The translations under genes and the position numbers were made by a program. DNA of 64,000 nt, taken from assembly GCF_900108585.1 (NCBI RefSeq), contig NZ_UESZ01000001.1:124001-188000 (forward strand), in the 5' to 3' direction. Positions 8,725 through 17,951 of this stretch are shown here, piece after piece. The number at the start of each line of letters is the position of its first letter. Within the stretch, counting starts at the first letter, position 1. Below the pieces are notes generated by a model. The model saw nothing but the letters and a program-made list of their open reading frames with translations, had not been told where the DNA came from and ran no database searches. This stretch comes from Branchiibius hedensis. Lineage in GTDB: Bacteria > Actinomycetota > Actinomycetes > Actinomycetales > Dermatophilaceae.

Positions 8725-10674
8725 ATGAATTCGGGGATCACCAGCAGCTTTGATGCGTCCGTCCGCGCTCAGGATGATTTTTTCGAGCACGTCAACGGCG
8801 AATGGATCAAGAACACCGAGATCCCGGCGGACCGTGCTCGGTACGGCGCGTTCGACCGGTTGCGCGAGGCCTCCGAGGCCGCGATGCGCGAGTTGATCGA
8901 GAAGGCGGCCGCCGCGGACGCCGAGCCGGGCACGGAACAGGCGAAAGTCGGGGACCTCTACCGGTCGTTCATGGACACCGACCGCATCGAAGGTCTCGGT
9001 AGCCAGCCGCTGAGCGACGATCTGGCGGCCATCGCGGCCGTGCACGACGTCCCCGGTCTGATCGAACAATTCGGGCGCCTGGCCAGGCAGGACGTCTGGG
9101 GCCCGATCGCGATCTACGTGTCGGCCGACGCAGGCAATCCCGAGGAGAACATCGCCTACCTCGAGCAGTACGGGCTCGGCCTGCCGGATGAGTCGTACTA
9201 CCGCGAGGACCAGTACCAGCCGATCCGGGAGAAGTACATCGCGCACATCGAGAAGCTGCTGAACCTGGCCGGCCACGAGGCGAGCGCCAAACACGCCCAG
9301 GGCATCTTCGACGTGGAGCACCTGATCGCCGCCTCGCACTGGGACAACGTGGCCAGCCGTGACGCGGTGCGCACCTACAACAAGTCGTCTTCTGCCGACC
9401 TGCAGCAGTTGGCGCCCAACGTGGACTGGCCCGTCTTCTTGGCCGCACTCGAGGCACCGGACGGTTCGTTCGATGCCGTCGTGGTGCGCCAGCCCAGCTT
9501 CCTCACCGGACTGTCCGCAGCTCTGGTGGATCTGCCGATCGAGCAGTGGAAGGACTATCTGTCCTGGCGACTGATCAGCTCCCGCGCGCCGCACCTGACC
9601 GATGCGATCGTGCAGGAGAGTTTCGACTTTCACGGCCGCACCCTGTCCGGTGTGCCCGAGTTGAAGGAGCGCTGGAAGCGCGGAGTCGGCCTGGTCGAGG
9701 AGGCGCTGGGTGAGGCGGCCGGCCAGTTGTACGTCGCGGCGCACTTCCCGCCGCGCGCCAAGGAGCGGATGACCGAGTTGGTCGCCAACCTCATCGAGGC
9801 ATACCGGCGCGACTTCGAGACGCTGCCCTGGATGGGGGAGCAGACCCGCGCGCAGGCGCTGGAGAAGCTGGGCAAGTTCACGCCCAAGATCGGCTACCCC
9901 GACAAGTGGCGGGACTACTCGAGCCTGACCATCGACGCCGACGATCTGATCGGAAACGTACGCCGCGCAGCGGAGTTCGAGATCCACCGCCAGTTGGACA
10001 AGGTCGGCAAACCGATCGACCGCACCGAATGGCTGATGACTCCGCAGACGGTCAACGCGTATTACCACCCGGTGATGAACGAGATCGTCTTCCCGGCCGC
10101 GATCCTGCAGCCGCCGTTCTTCGACGTGGACGCCGACGATGCGGTGAACTACGGCGGCATCGGCGCCGTGATCGGGCACGAGATCGGCCACGGTTTCGAC
10201 GACCAGGGCTCGCGGTACGACGGCAACGGCGCGTTGCGGGACTGGTGGACCGAGCAGGACCGCTCGCGGTTCGACTCGTTGGCCAAGAAGCTGATCGACC
10301 AGTTCAACGAGCAGTCGCCGGCGGATGCACCCGACGTGAAGGTCAACGGTGCGCTGACCGTGGGGGAGAACATCGGCGACCTGGGTGGCCTGACCATCGG
10401 CTACAAGGCGTACGAGATCTCCCAGGAGACCAACCCGGCGATCGAGTTGTACGGATTCACTCCGGCGCAGCGGTTCTTCATCGGCTGGGCCCAGGTGTGG
10501 TGTGGCAAAGCCCGGGAGGCTGAGGCCAAGCGGCTGATCGCGATCGATCCGCACTCACCGGCGAACTGTCGCTGCAACGTCGCGCGCAACCTGGTGGAGT
10601 TCCACGAGGCGTTCGGCGTGACGGAGGGCGACGGCATGTATCTGCCGGAGGAGCAGCGGGTCCGCATCTTCTAA
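8725..10674 (+). CDS. M13-family zinc metallopeptidase (neprilysin-like)
   Basis: A 649-residue endopeptidase. The zinc motif HEIGH is at residues 485-489, with the third ligand Glu in GENIGDLGG near 548. VNAYYHPVMNEIVFPAAILQ, typical of M13, lies just before. The N-terminal half begins VRAQDDFFEHVNGEWIKN, a hallmark start of bacterial M13 (PepO-like) enzymes. There is no signal peptide, so it is likely cytosolic. It probably cleaves short peptides. The chosen ATG lies 7 nt after a TAATCT box. It is divergent from XPB and convergent with the next gene (12-nt gap). Confidence 0.92.
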   Translation: MNSGITSSFDASVRAQDDFFEHVNGEWIKNTEIPADRARYGAFDRLREASEAAMRELIEKAAAADAEPGTEQAKVGDLYRSFMDTDRIEGLGSQPLSDDLAAIAAVHDVPGLIEQFGRLARQDVWGPIAIYVSADAGNPEENIAYLEQYGLGLPDESYYREDQYQPIREKYIAHIEKLLNLAGHEASAKHAQGIFDVEHLIAASHWDNVASRDAVRTYNKSSSADLQQLAPNVDWPVFLAALEAPDGSFDAVVVRQPSFLTGLSAALVDLPIEQWKDYLSWRLISSRAPHLTDAIVQESFDFHGRTLSGVPELKERWKRGVGLVEEALGEAAGQLYVAAHFPPRAKERMTELVANLIEAYRRDFETLPWMGEQTRAQALEKLGKFTPKIGYPDKWRDYSSLTIDADDLIGNVRRAAEFEIHRQLDKVGKPIDRTEWLMTPQTVNAYYHPVMNEIVFPAAILQPPFFDVDADDAVNYGGIGAVIGHEIGHGFDDQGSRYDGNGALRDWWTEQDRSRFDSLAKKLIDQFNEQSPADAPDVKVNGALTVGENIGDLGGLTIGYKAYEISQETNPAIELYGFTPAQRFFIGWAQVWCGKAREAEAKRLIAIDPHSPANCRCNVARNLVEFHEAFGVTEGDGMYLPEEQRVRIF

Positions 10675-10686
10675 GCCGCGTCCGGC

Positions 10687-12858
10687 TCAGGCGGGGGCGA
10701 CGCCGAGGATGCGGTGTAGCGCGATCGTGCGACGCTGACCATCAACGGCGCCGACCACCCTTCCACCAGCGACCTGTTCGGGTTGCAACAGGGCGCGGTG
10801 CACGTCGCCCGTGGGGTCGGAGTAGCCGATCCACACCGGCATCCGGCCCGCCGCCGCATCCTGCAACGTCGCGAGGGTCAGCGCCGGGTCGGTCGAGGCG
10901 ATGCGCGGGCCCTCGGAGGAGTCGGGGTGCTGTCGCAACCGTGCGACCGCCTGCTCTGCCAGCTCGGCGGTGACGCTGTCCACCACCACCGGACCAGCCA
11001 GCGGGCGAGGATCAGCGCGCGGTTGGCGACGCACTCCGACGATGGAGACGCCGTCGGAGGTCTCCGCGACCGGTGAATGCCCCTGCTCACGAAGCACATC
11101 CAGTACCGTCTCCGCAGCCACCGGCGACACCAGAACAGTCGGAGCGATCTGCCGCAGTCGCAGGATCCCGGTGCGAGGGTCGGCCATCATCGACTGCAGC
11201 GAAGCCACGTCGTCACTGCGGATGTAGCTGGAGGTTGCTCCGACCCGGGTCTGACCGTGCTGGCGCGCAGCGTCGTTGATCAGATACTCGACGGGCTGGG
11301 GGATCGGCGCAGGGGACACGGCCTGCAGACGGCTCAGAATGTCCGTCGCAGTCAGCCCGCGGTCGAAACCGCGGCGGAGGCTCCCCGACGTCATCCGGAA
11401 AACCGTTGCCCCACCGCTCGATTCGACATTGAAGATCAGGTCGGCGAACCGCCGCAAGTCATCCGAGAGGGCCCCTGGCGCCACGACCGTGTGGTCCGCC
11501 TGCACCAACAGCAGATCCTGCGGCGGGGGCAGACTGCCGACAAGGGCAACGGCGACCGCTGCCTCGTCGGCCGCAGCATCGGCAAGCACGTGGCCGGCAG
11601 CGGTGAGTGCATGGCCAGCGGTAACGCCCAACCACTCTGCCTCCTGGAGCAATTCGCCGGCCCGAGTCGGCGCGCCGGCCGGTAGGCGCAATGGCCGCAG
11701 CCACCGCAACGCTTCGTCCATGGCGCCAGCCGAATAGCCGCCGCTGCCAGTGGCGAGAATCTCAAGGACGTCGCGACGGCGGGCGCGCATCATCGGCCAA
11801 TGAGCCTCTGAGCCAAGAGCATTGATCTTTCCCTTGTCGCCGGTCGTGCCCACGAGGAAGGCGGCGCGCGGGCTGTCGCGCCACGCGAACGCGAGCCGCG
11901 CCCACCGCGCGGGGGTGTCGCGGCGCAACCACTCGTCGTACTCCGTCGTGGGGAGCCAGACGGGCTCGTCGGCGTCATCGGAGGCGACCAGCTGGGCGGC
12001 GTAGGCCAGTTCGATCAGGAACGCCGTGAAGGCCTGGTCCTGGTCCAGGCGCTCGGCGGTCACCTTGAGCTCACGTGCACCAAGTCCTCCCGTGCGCAGC
12101 ACCCGAGGCGGGTCCAGCTGCCACAGTGAGGCCAATCGTTCGAGCTGCCAGAGCAATTCGCGGATCGCCACCCCGGCACCGGACTGGGCCCGCTGTGGGT
12201 CGCTCGGCAGGTCAGGCGCGGGCAGCCCGGTCAGGCCGCCGGCAACAAGCTGCCCGTCGCGCAGCCACAACCCCACTTCGCGGGGCACGGTGCCCGTGGA
12301 CTCCTCGGTGCGCACCATGAACCCGGCCGCCACCAACTCCTCCAGTACGCCGATCGCGGCCGGACCGTCGAATCTCGCCTTCGCCGGTCCCCAGCGAAGG
12401 CGTTCCAGAGCGGCACGGGCCGCATCGGACAGGGTCTCGAATCGGACCGACAGATCCGTCGGCGGGCGGTAGTCCTCGATGGAGCTCGCGGCCGGACCGA
12501 GTCCGGCGGGCTCTGGCAGCAACTCGCTGATCACGCGCGCCGGGCGCAGACCCTCTGGCGATCGCCAGACCAGTGCCTGGCGCCACAGCTGTTCGAGCTG
12601 CGCGCTGACATCGGCCGCCAACAGGATCTCGGGATCGCCGATCAGCAGCGCTTCGAGGACGTGCAAGGTGTCGGCGTGCAACGACTCCAACGCGCGCAGT
12701 GCGCTCGGTCGTGATCCCGCGCGTGCCGCCAGCGCGGTCAGATCGGTAGGCACCGGTCGCGCCAGATCGGGGCGAGCCAGCAGGAGTTGGACCAGCGCAG
12801 TGTCGTCGCGCGATCGGATGTCATCGGCGTAGCTACGCGCCGGTGCGGAGCCGGTCAT
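10687..12858 (-). CDS. Helicase-associated protein (XPB-linked, Helicase_C_3-like)
   Basis: A 723-residue protein that resembles the mycobacterial protein encoded beside ercc3/XPB (Helicase_C_3-type domain). It is alpha-helical and rich in Leu/Ala/Arg, with a conserved C-terminal part (TGILRLRQIAPTVLVSPV..., WIGYSDPTGDVHRALL) like a WYL/helicase-associated domain. No Walker motif is seen, so it is not itself a helicase. It may partner XPB; that is inferred from conserved gene proximity. The ATG at 12858 overlaps the stop of the short upstream ORF (ATGA), which favours this start over one 22 codons upstream. Confidence 0.75.
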   Translation of the reverse strand: MTGSAPARSYADDIRSRDDTALVQLLLARPDLARPVPTDLTALAARAGSRPSALRALESLHADTLHVLEALLIGDPEILLAADVSAQLEQLWRQALVWRSPEGLRPARVISELLPEPAGLGPAASSIEDYRPPTDLSVRFETLSDAARAALERLRWGPAKARFDGPAAIGVLEELVAAGFMVRTEESTGTVPREVGLWLRDGQLVAGGLTGLPAPDLPSDPQRAQSGAGVAIRELLWQLERLASLWQLDPPRVLRTGGLGARELKVTAERLDQDQAFTAFLIELAYAAQLVASDDADEPVWLPTTEYDEWLRRDTPARWARLAFAWRDSPRAAFLVGTTGDKGKINALGSEAHWPMMRARRRDVLEILATGSGGYSAGAMDEALRWLRPLRLPAGAPTRAGELLQEAEWLGVTAGHALTAAGHVLADAAADEAAVAVALVGSLPPPQDLLLVQADHTVVAPGALSDDLRRFADLIFNVESSGGATVFRMTSGSLRRGFDRGLTATDILSRLQAVSPAPIPQPVEYLINDAARQHGQTRVGATSSYIRSDDVASLQSMMADPRTGILRLRQIAPTVLVSPVAAETVLDVLREQGHSPVAETSDGVSIVGVRRQPRADPRPLAGPVVVDSVTAELAEQAVARLRQHPDSSEGPRIASTDPALTLATLQDAAAGRMPVWIGYSDPTGDVHRALLQPEQVAGGRVVGAVDGQRRTIALHRILGVAPA

Positions 12859-13073
12859 CGACGCGTTCGGGCGGACGCCGCCCGGCCAGCGGCCACCAAC
12901 TGGTCGCCCAGCAGGCCGCCCCATTCACGGCGGACTGCACGGGACACCTCGCGAGCTCCTGCATCCTCAGCCGCCGTCAGTACCGCGTCGACCTCCTCGC
13001 CCCTGCCGACATTGTGCGCGAGGGTGATGGGCGCCAGGCTCTCGGCGGGAAGGAAGGAGACGTAGTGCTGCAC
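12855..13073 (-). CDS. Short ORF, possible VOC-domain remnant
   Basis: A 72-codon ORF with a GTG start. The middle (ITLAHNVGRGEEVDAVLTAAEDAG, quoted in parts: ITLAHNV, EEVDAVLTAAEDAG, then REWGG) recalls the C-terminal half of a glyoxalase/VOC fold, whose usual WGGYSGYFxDPDGH motif is absent. It may be a decayed VOC gene or a small protein that only looks alike. Its TGA overlaps the ATG of the next gene, which argues that it is translated. No function is assigned. Confidence 0.4.
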   Translation of the reverse strand: MQHYVSFLPAESLAPITLAHNVGRGEEVDAVLTAAEDAGAREVSRAVRREWGGLLGDQLVAAGRAASARTRR

Positions 13074-13113
13074 CGATCCAGCGTACGGCCCGCTCGCATG
13101 TCAGGATCGGGTC

Positions 13114-14067
13114 ATGGGTCAGGTGACGATTCCGCCGAGCGGTGAACAGTGGTCGATCAGTGCACCCGCGGACGATCGTGGCCCGGGGGCAGTTGCGATC
13201 ATCACGCAGGTCGGCGGCGGCATCCGCGTCCTCAAGGTGGGTGGTGAGCCGGTCCTGCATGGCTACCCGCTGCAGAGCAAAGCCGACGGCGGCCGCGGCC
13301 AACTGCTCATGCCCTGGCCAAACCGGATCCGGGACGGCAAGTACTCCTTCGACGGGGTCAGCCAGCAGCTGGCGTTGTCCGAGCCGGGCCGCGGGAACGC
13401 CAGCCACGGCCTGGTGCGGTGGGCGCTGTGGAGCCTGGAGGACTTGGCCGACACGTCGGTAACGCTGTCGTATCTGCTTCTGCCGCAGCAGGGTTGGGAT
13501 GCGTGTTTGCGGATCAAGGTCCGCTACACCGCGACCAGTAGCGGCCTGGAAGTGGCCACCAAGGTCACCAACGTGGGCACCGCGAAGGCGCCGTTCGCCT
13601 ATGGCGCCCACCCCTACCTGACGACCGGTGAGACGACCGTCGACGAGGTCACTCTGACGATTCCGGCGGGGCGGAAGATCGACGTGGACGACCGGTTGAT
13701 CCCGGTCGGTTCCTCCCCGGTGGGCCCGGGGACCGACTTCCGGGCGGGCGTCCCCATCGGCAGTACCTCGCTGGACACCGCGTTCACCGATCTCTCTCCT
13801 GGCGACGACGGCCGCTGGCGGGTGAGTATCGAACGGGGCGATCGGCGTACGACGATCTGGGCCGACGCGGGCGCCTTCAGTTACCTGCAGGTCTTCACCG
13901 GGGACTCGCTGCCCCCGGAGCGCAAGCGACGCTCCGGCGTCGCTGTGGAGCCCATGTCGGCCCCCGCGAATGCCTTTGTGTCCGGTGAGGCCTTGACCAT
14001 CCTGCGCCCGGGTGACGTGTGGTCCGGCACCTGGGGGATCACCGCATCCGGGAGGATGCCGGCGTGA
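13114..14067 (+). CDS. Aldose 1-epimerase family protein
   Basis: A 317-residue galactose-mutarotase-like protein. Signs are GGGIRVLKVGGEPVLHGY near the N-terminus, PWPNRIRDGKYSFDG at about residues 68-82 and the FAYGAHPYL segment at about 167-175, where the His is the likely catalytic base. A late glutamate in GVAVEPMSAP near 270-279 fits the catalytic acid. It probably interconverts anomers of a hexose or a hexose 6-phosphate in the cytosol. It ends in a GTGA overlap with menD, so translation of the two is coupled, although the link to menaquinone synthesis is not obvious. Confidence 0.88.
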   Translation: MGQVTIPPSGEQWSISAPADDRGPGAVAIITQVGGGIRVLKVGGEPVLHGYPLQSKADGGRGQLLMPWPNRIRDGKYSFDGVSQQLALSEPGRGNASHGLVRWALWSLEDLADTSVTLSYLLLPQQGWDACLRIKVRYTATSSGLEVATKVTNVGTAKAPFAYGAHPYLTTGETTVDEVTLTIPAGRKIDVDDRLIPVGSSPVGPGTDFRAGVPIGSTSLDTAFTDLSPGDDGRWRVSIERGDRRTTIWADAGAFSYLQVFTGDSLPPERKRRSGVAVEPMSAPANAFVSGEALTILRPGDVWSGTWGITASGRMPA

Positions 14068-15806
14068 ACCCCTCGACTGCTCTGGCGACCGTGCTCGTGG
14101 ACGAGTTGATCCGGCAGGGGGTGCGTGACTTCGTCGTCTGTCCTGGATCGCGGTCGGCTCCCTTGGCGTACGCCGTGCTGGCCGCTGAGCGGGCCGGGCG
14201 CGCCCGGTTGCATGTCCGGGTCGACGAACGATCCGGTGCGTTCCTTGCGCTGGGTCTAGCCAAGGTCAGTCGGCAACCGGCCGCGGTCATCACGACCAGC
14301 GGGACGGCGGTCGCGAACCTGCACCCCGCGGTCCTCGAGGCATCCCACGGCAACGTGCCGCTGCTGCTGCTCACCGCGGACCGCCCGGCCGAGCAGCGCG
14401 GTAGCGGCGCCAACCAGACCACCGACCAGGTGAAGATCTTTGGCGGGATGACCCGGTGGTTCCACGAGTTCTCCGCTGCTGGTCGTCGCCCCGGCCAGCA
14501 GGGTCAGTGGCGCTCGGTGGTCGGCCGGGCGGTCGCGGAGTCGTGCGGTCACCCCTCCGGCGACCCGGGGCCGGTGCACCTCAACGTCAGCTTCCGCGAG
14601 CCGCTGACCCCGGACACCGACCCGACGGGGTGGTCCGAACCGCTCGACGGTCGCCCGCACGGTGAGGCGTGGCTGAGTCTGCGGTCGCCGGTGCGCCACG
14701 AAGCGGCGGGCGCCGGGCCGGGCATCGCCCCGGTCCCGCGCACACTGTTGGTGCTCGGCAGCCTTGCCGACCCCGCTCGCGCCGCCGACATCACCGAGCT
14801 GGCAGATGTCGCTGGCTGGCCGATCATCGCCGAACCGGCCGGCCTCTTCCGGCGTGCCCGGGTCACCCCGCACGGACCACTGTTGTTGTCGGCGACCGGT
14901 TGGCTGGAGGAGAACCTGCCCGAGCGGGTCCTGGTCGCCGGTGCCGTCACATTGGACCGCCGGGTGCTGGCCCTGTTACGCCGTCCTGAGGTGACCGTCG
15001 AGGTGGTCACGGCGCTGACGTCCTGGTCCGACCCGGTGCATGCGGTCCACCGGGTCCACGACTGGGCTGACATCGAGCGCAGTCACCGGGTGGTGGCCGG
15101 GTGTGTCGATCGGACCTGGGCCGCCCGCTGGCGAGCCGCGGGAGCAGTGGTCGCCGCCACCGCCGGCCCGATCGTCGAAGCGTCGTGGCCCAGTGGGCCG
15201 GCGGTCGCCCGGACGGTCGCGAACAACCTGCCGGAGCGGGCGCTGCTGTTTGTGGGTGCATCCAGTGCCGTGCGGGATCTGGATATCGCCCGTGAGCCGG
15301 CGCGGATCGCCAAAGGCGTTGTGACCGTGGGGAATCGGGGTCTGGCTGGAATCGACGGGTCGGTATCCAGCGCGATCGGTGCGGCCCTCTCGCAACCGGA
15401 CCGGCCGGCGTACGCGCTGATGGGTGACCTCACCTTCCTGCACGACACCAACGGCCTGCTGATCGGTCCGGACGAACCTCGCCCGGATCTGACCATGGTG
15501 GTCGTCAACGACGACGGTGGCGCGATCTTCAGCACGCTGGAGGTGGGGGCGCCCGAGTACGCCGGGGCGTTCGAACGGATCTTCGGCACAGCGACGGGCG
15601 CCGACATCGCCGGTGTGTGCGCAGCGCACGACGTGGCCCATCGCAGCGTCGACACCGCAGCCGAACTGGCCGAGGCGATCAGTGCCACCCCGCAGGGTCT
15701 GACGGTGCTCGAGGTGCGGGTGCCGCGCACGGACGCCCGACGGTTGCGTCAGGACCTCGCGGCGGCCGTCGACGCGGCGTTATCGCCTGGCTCAGTCGGC
15801 CAGTAG
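14064..15806 (+). CDS. menD: 2-succinyl-5-enolpyruvyl-6-hydroxy-3-cyclohexene-1-carboxylate synthase
   Basis: A 580-residue thiamine-diphosphate enzyme of menaquinone synthesis that joins isochorismate and 2-oxoglutarate. N-terminal FVVCPGSRSAPLAYA and the VDERSGAFLALGLAK block hold the conserved Glu that activates the cofactor. ADRPAEQRGSGANQTTDQ is a MenD hallmark. The C-terminal part holds GDLTFLHDTNGL and VVVNDDGGAIF, which form the ThDP/Mg site. GTG at 14064 has GGAGG upstream and overlaps the previous stop. The C-terminus overlaps the flavodoxin-like gene on the other strand by about 15 nt. menF and menG lie 4-6 kb downstream. Confidence 0.95.
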   Translation: MNPSTALATVLVDELIRQGVRDFVVCPGSRSAPLAYAVLAAERAGRARLHVRVDERSGAFLALGLAKVSRQPAAVITTSGTAVANLHPAVLEASHGNVPLLLLTADRPAEQRGSGANQTTDQVKIFGGMTRWFHEFSAAGRRPGQQGQWRSVVGRAVAESCGHPSGDPGPVHLNVSFREPLTPDTDPTGWSEPLDGRPHGEAWLSLRSPVRHEAAGAGPGIAPVPRTLLVLGSLADPARAADITELADVAGWPIIAEPAGLFRRARVTPHGPLLLSATGWLEENLPERVLVAGAVTLDRRVLALLRRPEVTVEVVTALTSWSDPVHAVHRVHDWADIERSHRVVAGCVDRTWAARWRAAGAVVAATAGPIVEASWPSGPAVARTVANNLPERALLFVGASSAVRDLDIAREPARIAKGVVTVGNRGLAGIDGSVSSAIGAALSQPDRPAYALMGDLTFLHDTNGLLIGPDEPRPDLTMVVVNDDGGAIFSTLEVGAPEYAGAFERIFGTATGADIAGVCAAHDVAHRSVDTAAELAEAISATPQGLTVLEVRVPRTDARRLRQDLAAAVDAALSPGSVGQ

Positions 15807-16232
15807 TGCGGCGAGGGTCCCGCCCAACTCGGTGCATCGGGCGAGGTCGGATTCGTCGACGGGTCCGATGAGTTCAACTGGTTCCGCCGCCAGCCGCCAG
15901 GTCAGGCCGGTCGCCACGGACAACAGCGATCGGCGGGCGCCGGTGGTGTCCGATCGCCCGTGGATCCACACCGAGAACGGGCGTTTGTCGACCCGTCCCC
16001 GGATGTCGTCGTACGTCGAGTCGAAGGCATGCTTCATCGCGCCCGACATGTAACCGAAATTGGCTGGTGTCCCGAGCAGATAACCATCCGCCGATAGGAA
16101 GTCATCGATCGAAACGTCAAGCGCGGCAACGACGTTGACGTCGACCGCGTCGATCGCGTCGTCGGTGGCTCCCGCGACGACGGCTTCGGTCAGGGACCGC
16201 AGCAGCGGGGTCGGACTGTGATGGACGATCAA
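15792..16232 (-). CDS. Flavodoxin-family protein
   Basis: About 146 residues. LLIVHHSPTPLLRSL at the start fits the phosphate-binding loop of a flavodoxin fold, and GTPANFGYMSGAMKHAFDSTYD fits the FMN-ring loop of the flavodoxin/NAD(P)H-oxidoreductase family. It probably binds FMN and carries electrons or reduces a small substrate. No ATG or GTG lies in frame at a sensible place; TTG at 16232 is a guess, and the frame runs further into the upstream gene. It follows the cysteine desulfurase by 13 nt on the same strand, so it may belong to the encapsulin operon. Confidence 0.7.
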   Translation of the reverse strand: MIVHHSPTPLLRSLTEAVVAGATDDAIDAVDVNVVAALDVSIDDFLSADGYLLGTPANFGYMSGAMKHAFDSTYDDIRGRVDKRPFSVWIHGRSDTTGARRSLLSVATGLTWRLAAEPVELIGPVDESDLARCTELGGTLAALLAD

Positions 16233-16245
16233 CAGTTGTCGCAGG

Positions 16246-17937
16246 TCATGCCCCCGCGATCTGGCGGACGGTCTCGATGAAGAAGTCGATCTCGTCGTAG
16301 GTGTTGTAGAACGCGAACGACGGACGGACCGTTGCTTCATAGCCCAGCCGGCGCAGGATTGGCTGCGCGCAGTGGTGACCGGCGCGCACCGCAATTCCCT
16401 TCTCGTTCAAAGCTGTTCCGACCTCGTGGGGCTCGTGACCGGCGAGCACGAACGACAGCACGCTGGCTTTGTGCTCAGCCGTGCCCACCAACGTGACACC
16501 AGGGATGGCGGCCAGCCGGGGCGTGGCGTACTCCAGCAGGTCGTGCTCGTAGGCGGCGATGCGATGCAGGCCGATGCGCTCGACGTACCGCAACGCTTCG
16601 GCCAGCCCCACGGCGTCGGCGATGTTGCCGGTCCCGGCCTCGTACTTGTTCGGTGGCGGCTGGTAGATGCTGCGCTCGAAGGTGACGTCGGCGATCATGT
16701 TGCCGCCGCCCTGCCAGGCCGGCGTCTCGTCCCAGACGCGCTCCCGGATGAAGACCGCGCCGATGCCGGTGGGGCCGAAGATCTTGTGACCGGAGAAGAC
16801 GAAGAAGTCCGCGTCCAACTCGCTCAGGTCGACGGCCAGGTGTGGCACCGACTGCGCCCCGTCGACCAACACCCGGGCGCCGGCCCGACGAGCCATCTGG
16901 GCCATCGAGACGACCGGGTTGACGGTGCCGGTGGCGTTGGCGACCTGGGTGAAGGCGGCGATCTTGGTGCGGGAGTTGAGCAACTCCCCGAACCGTTGCT
17001 CGTCCAGCTGGCCGCGGTTGTCGACCGGTGCCACGACGATGCGAGCGCCGGTGCGGTCGGCCACCATCTGCCACGGAACGATGTTGGCGTGGTGTTCGAG
17101 GTTGGTCAGCAGGATCTCGTCGCCCGGGCCTAGGTTCGCCCGGCCCCAGGACTGGGCGACCAGGTTGATCGCCTCGGTGGTGCCGCGGGTGAAGGTGATC
17201 TCCTCCGAGCGCGCCGCGCCCAGGAACCGCTGGACCGTCGAGCGGGCGTCCTCGTAGGCGTCGGTGGCCCGCGCCGCCAACTCGTGGGCCGCGCGGTGGA
17301 TGTTGGAGTTCTCGTGCTCGTAGAACGCCGAGATCCGCTCGATCACCGGCCGTGGCTTCTGGGTGGTGGCAGCGTTGTCGAACCATATCAGCGGGTGACC
17401 GTTGACCTGCTCGGACAGGATCGGGAAGTCGCCGCGCACTGAGCCGACGTCGAAGGTGTCCCGGGTGCTGACGTCGCTGACCGGCGCCGGCCCGAACGTG
17501 CCGGTGGGCACCTGGGGTGGCCGGGTCGCCGTACGCGCATAGGGACCCTCGACCGGGACGGCGTACGGCGCTCCGTGCGGTGCGTGGGACCCCGCCGACG
17601 GTGACGGCTGGGGCAGCGAACCGCCCAGATAACGGTTGGGCGGTGCCAGCCCCGTCAAGGGTGCATCCAGCCCCGGGATGCCGGTCGGGGCGCTCACTCC
17701 GCCGCCGCGGGGAGCCACTGGCACGACGCCGGGGGGAGCACCAGCGCCCACGGCGGGCGCGGATCCCACGCTCGCGCCGCCGCCGCGGGGAGCTACTGGT
17801 ACGACGCCGGGCGGTGAGTCGGGGCCGGGCAGCGGCAGCGAACCGGCGAACAACTCGTTCGCGATCTGGGCGACCTGCTCAGCACTGACGATGTAATCCC
17901 CGCTGGCGGGGTTGATGGGTGGCTCGTGATGGGACAC
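16246..17937 (-). CDS. Family 2A encapsulin cargo: cysteine desulfurase
   Basis: A 563-residue SufS-like class II PLP enzyme that takes sulfur from L-cysteine and leaves alanine. The PLP lysine is K385 in FSGHKIFGPT and the catalytic cysteine is C523 in RAGHHCAQP. The first 165 residues are not part of the usual SufS fold (about 405 residues). They form a Pro/Gly/Ala-rich, probably unstructured region with the conserved-looking start INPASGDYIVSAEQVAQIA and two copies of PPGVVPVAPRGGG (residues 42-54 and 68-80). Such N-terminal extensions load the enzyme into family 2A encapsulin shells. The shell gene lies 14 nt upstream on the same strand, which supports this strongly. Confidence 0.93.
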   Translation of the reverse strand: MSHHEPPINPASGDYIVSAEQVAQIANELFAGSLPLPGPDSPPGVVPVAPRGGGASVGSAPAVGAGAPPGVVPVAPRGGGVSAPTGIPGLDAPLTGLAPPNRYLGGSLPQPSPSAGSHAPHGAPYAVPVEGPYARTATRPPQVPTGTFGPAPVSDVSTRDTFDVGSVRGDFPILSEQVNGHPLIWFDNAATTQKPRPVIERISAFYEHENSNIHRAAHELAARATDAYEDARSTVQRFLGAARSEEITFTRGTTEAINLVAQSWGRANLGPGDEILLTNLEHHANIVPWQMVADRTGARIVVAPVDNRGQLDEQRFGELLNSRTKIAAFTQVANATGTVNPVVSMAQMARRAGARVLVDGAQSVPHLAVDLSELDADFFVFSGHKIFGPTGIGAVFIRERVWDETPAWQGGGNMIADVTFERSIYQPPPNKYEAGTGNIADAVGLAEALRYVERIGLHRIAAYEHDLLEYATPRLAAIPGVTLVGTAEHKASVLSFVLAGHEPHEVGTALNEKGIAVRAGHHCAQPILRRLGYEATVRPSFAFYNTYDEIDFFIETVRQIAGA

Positions 17938-17951
17938 GGCGGTGACCCCGA

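Noticed and set aside
15792-16394. A 200-residue version of the flavodoxin-like protein
   Set aside because: The first 50 residues are Arg/Ser/Thr-rich and lie inside the cysteine desulfurase coding region; the flavodoxin fold starts only at LLIVHHSP.
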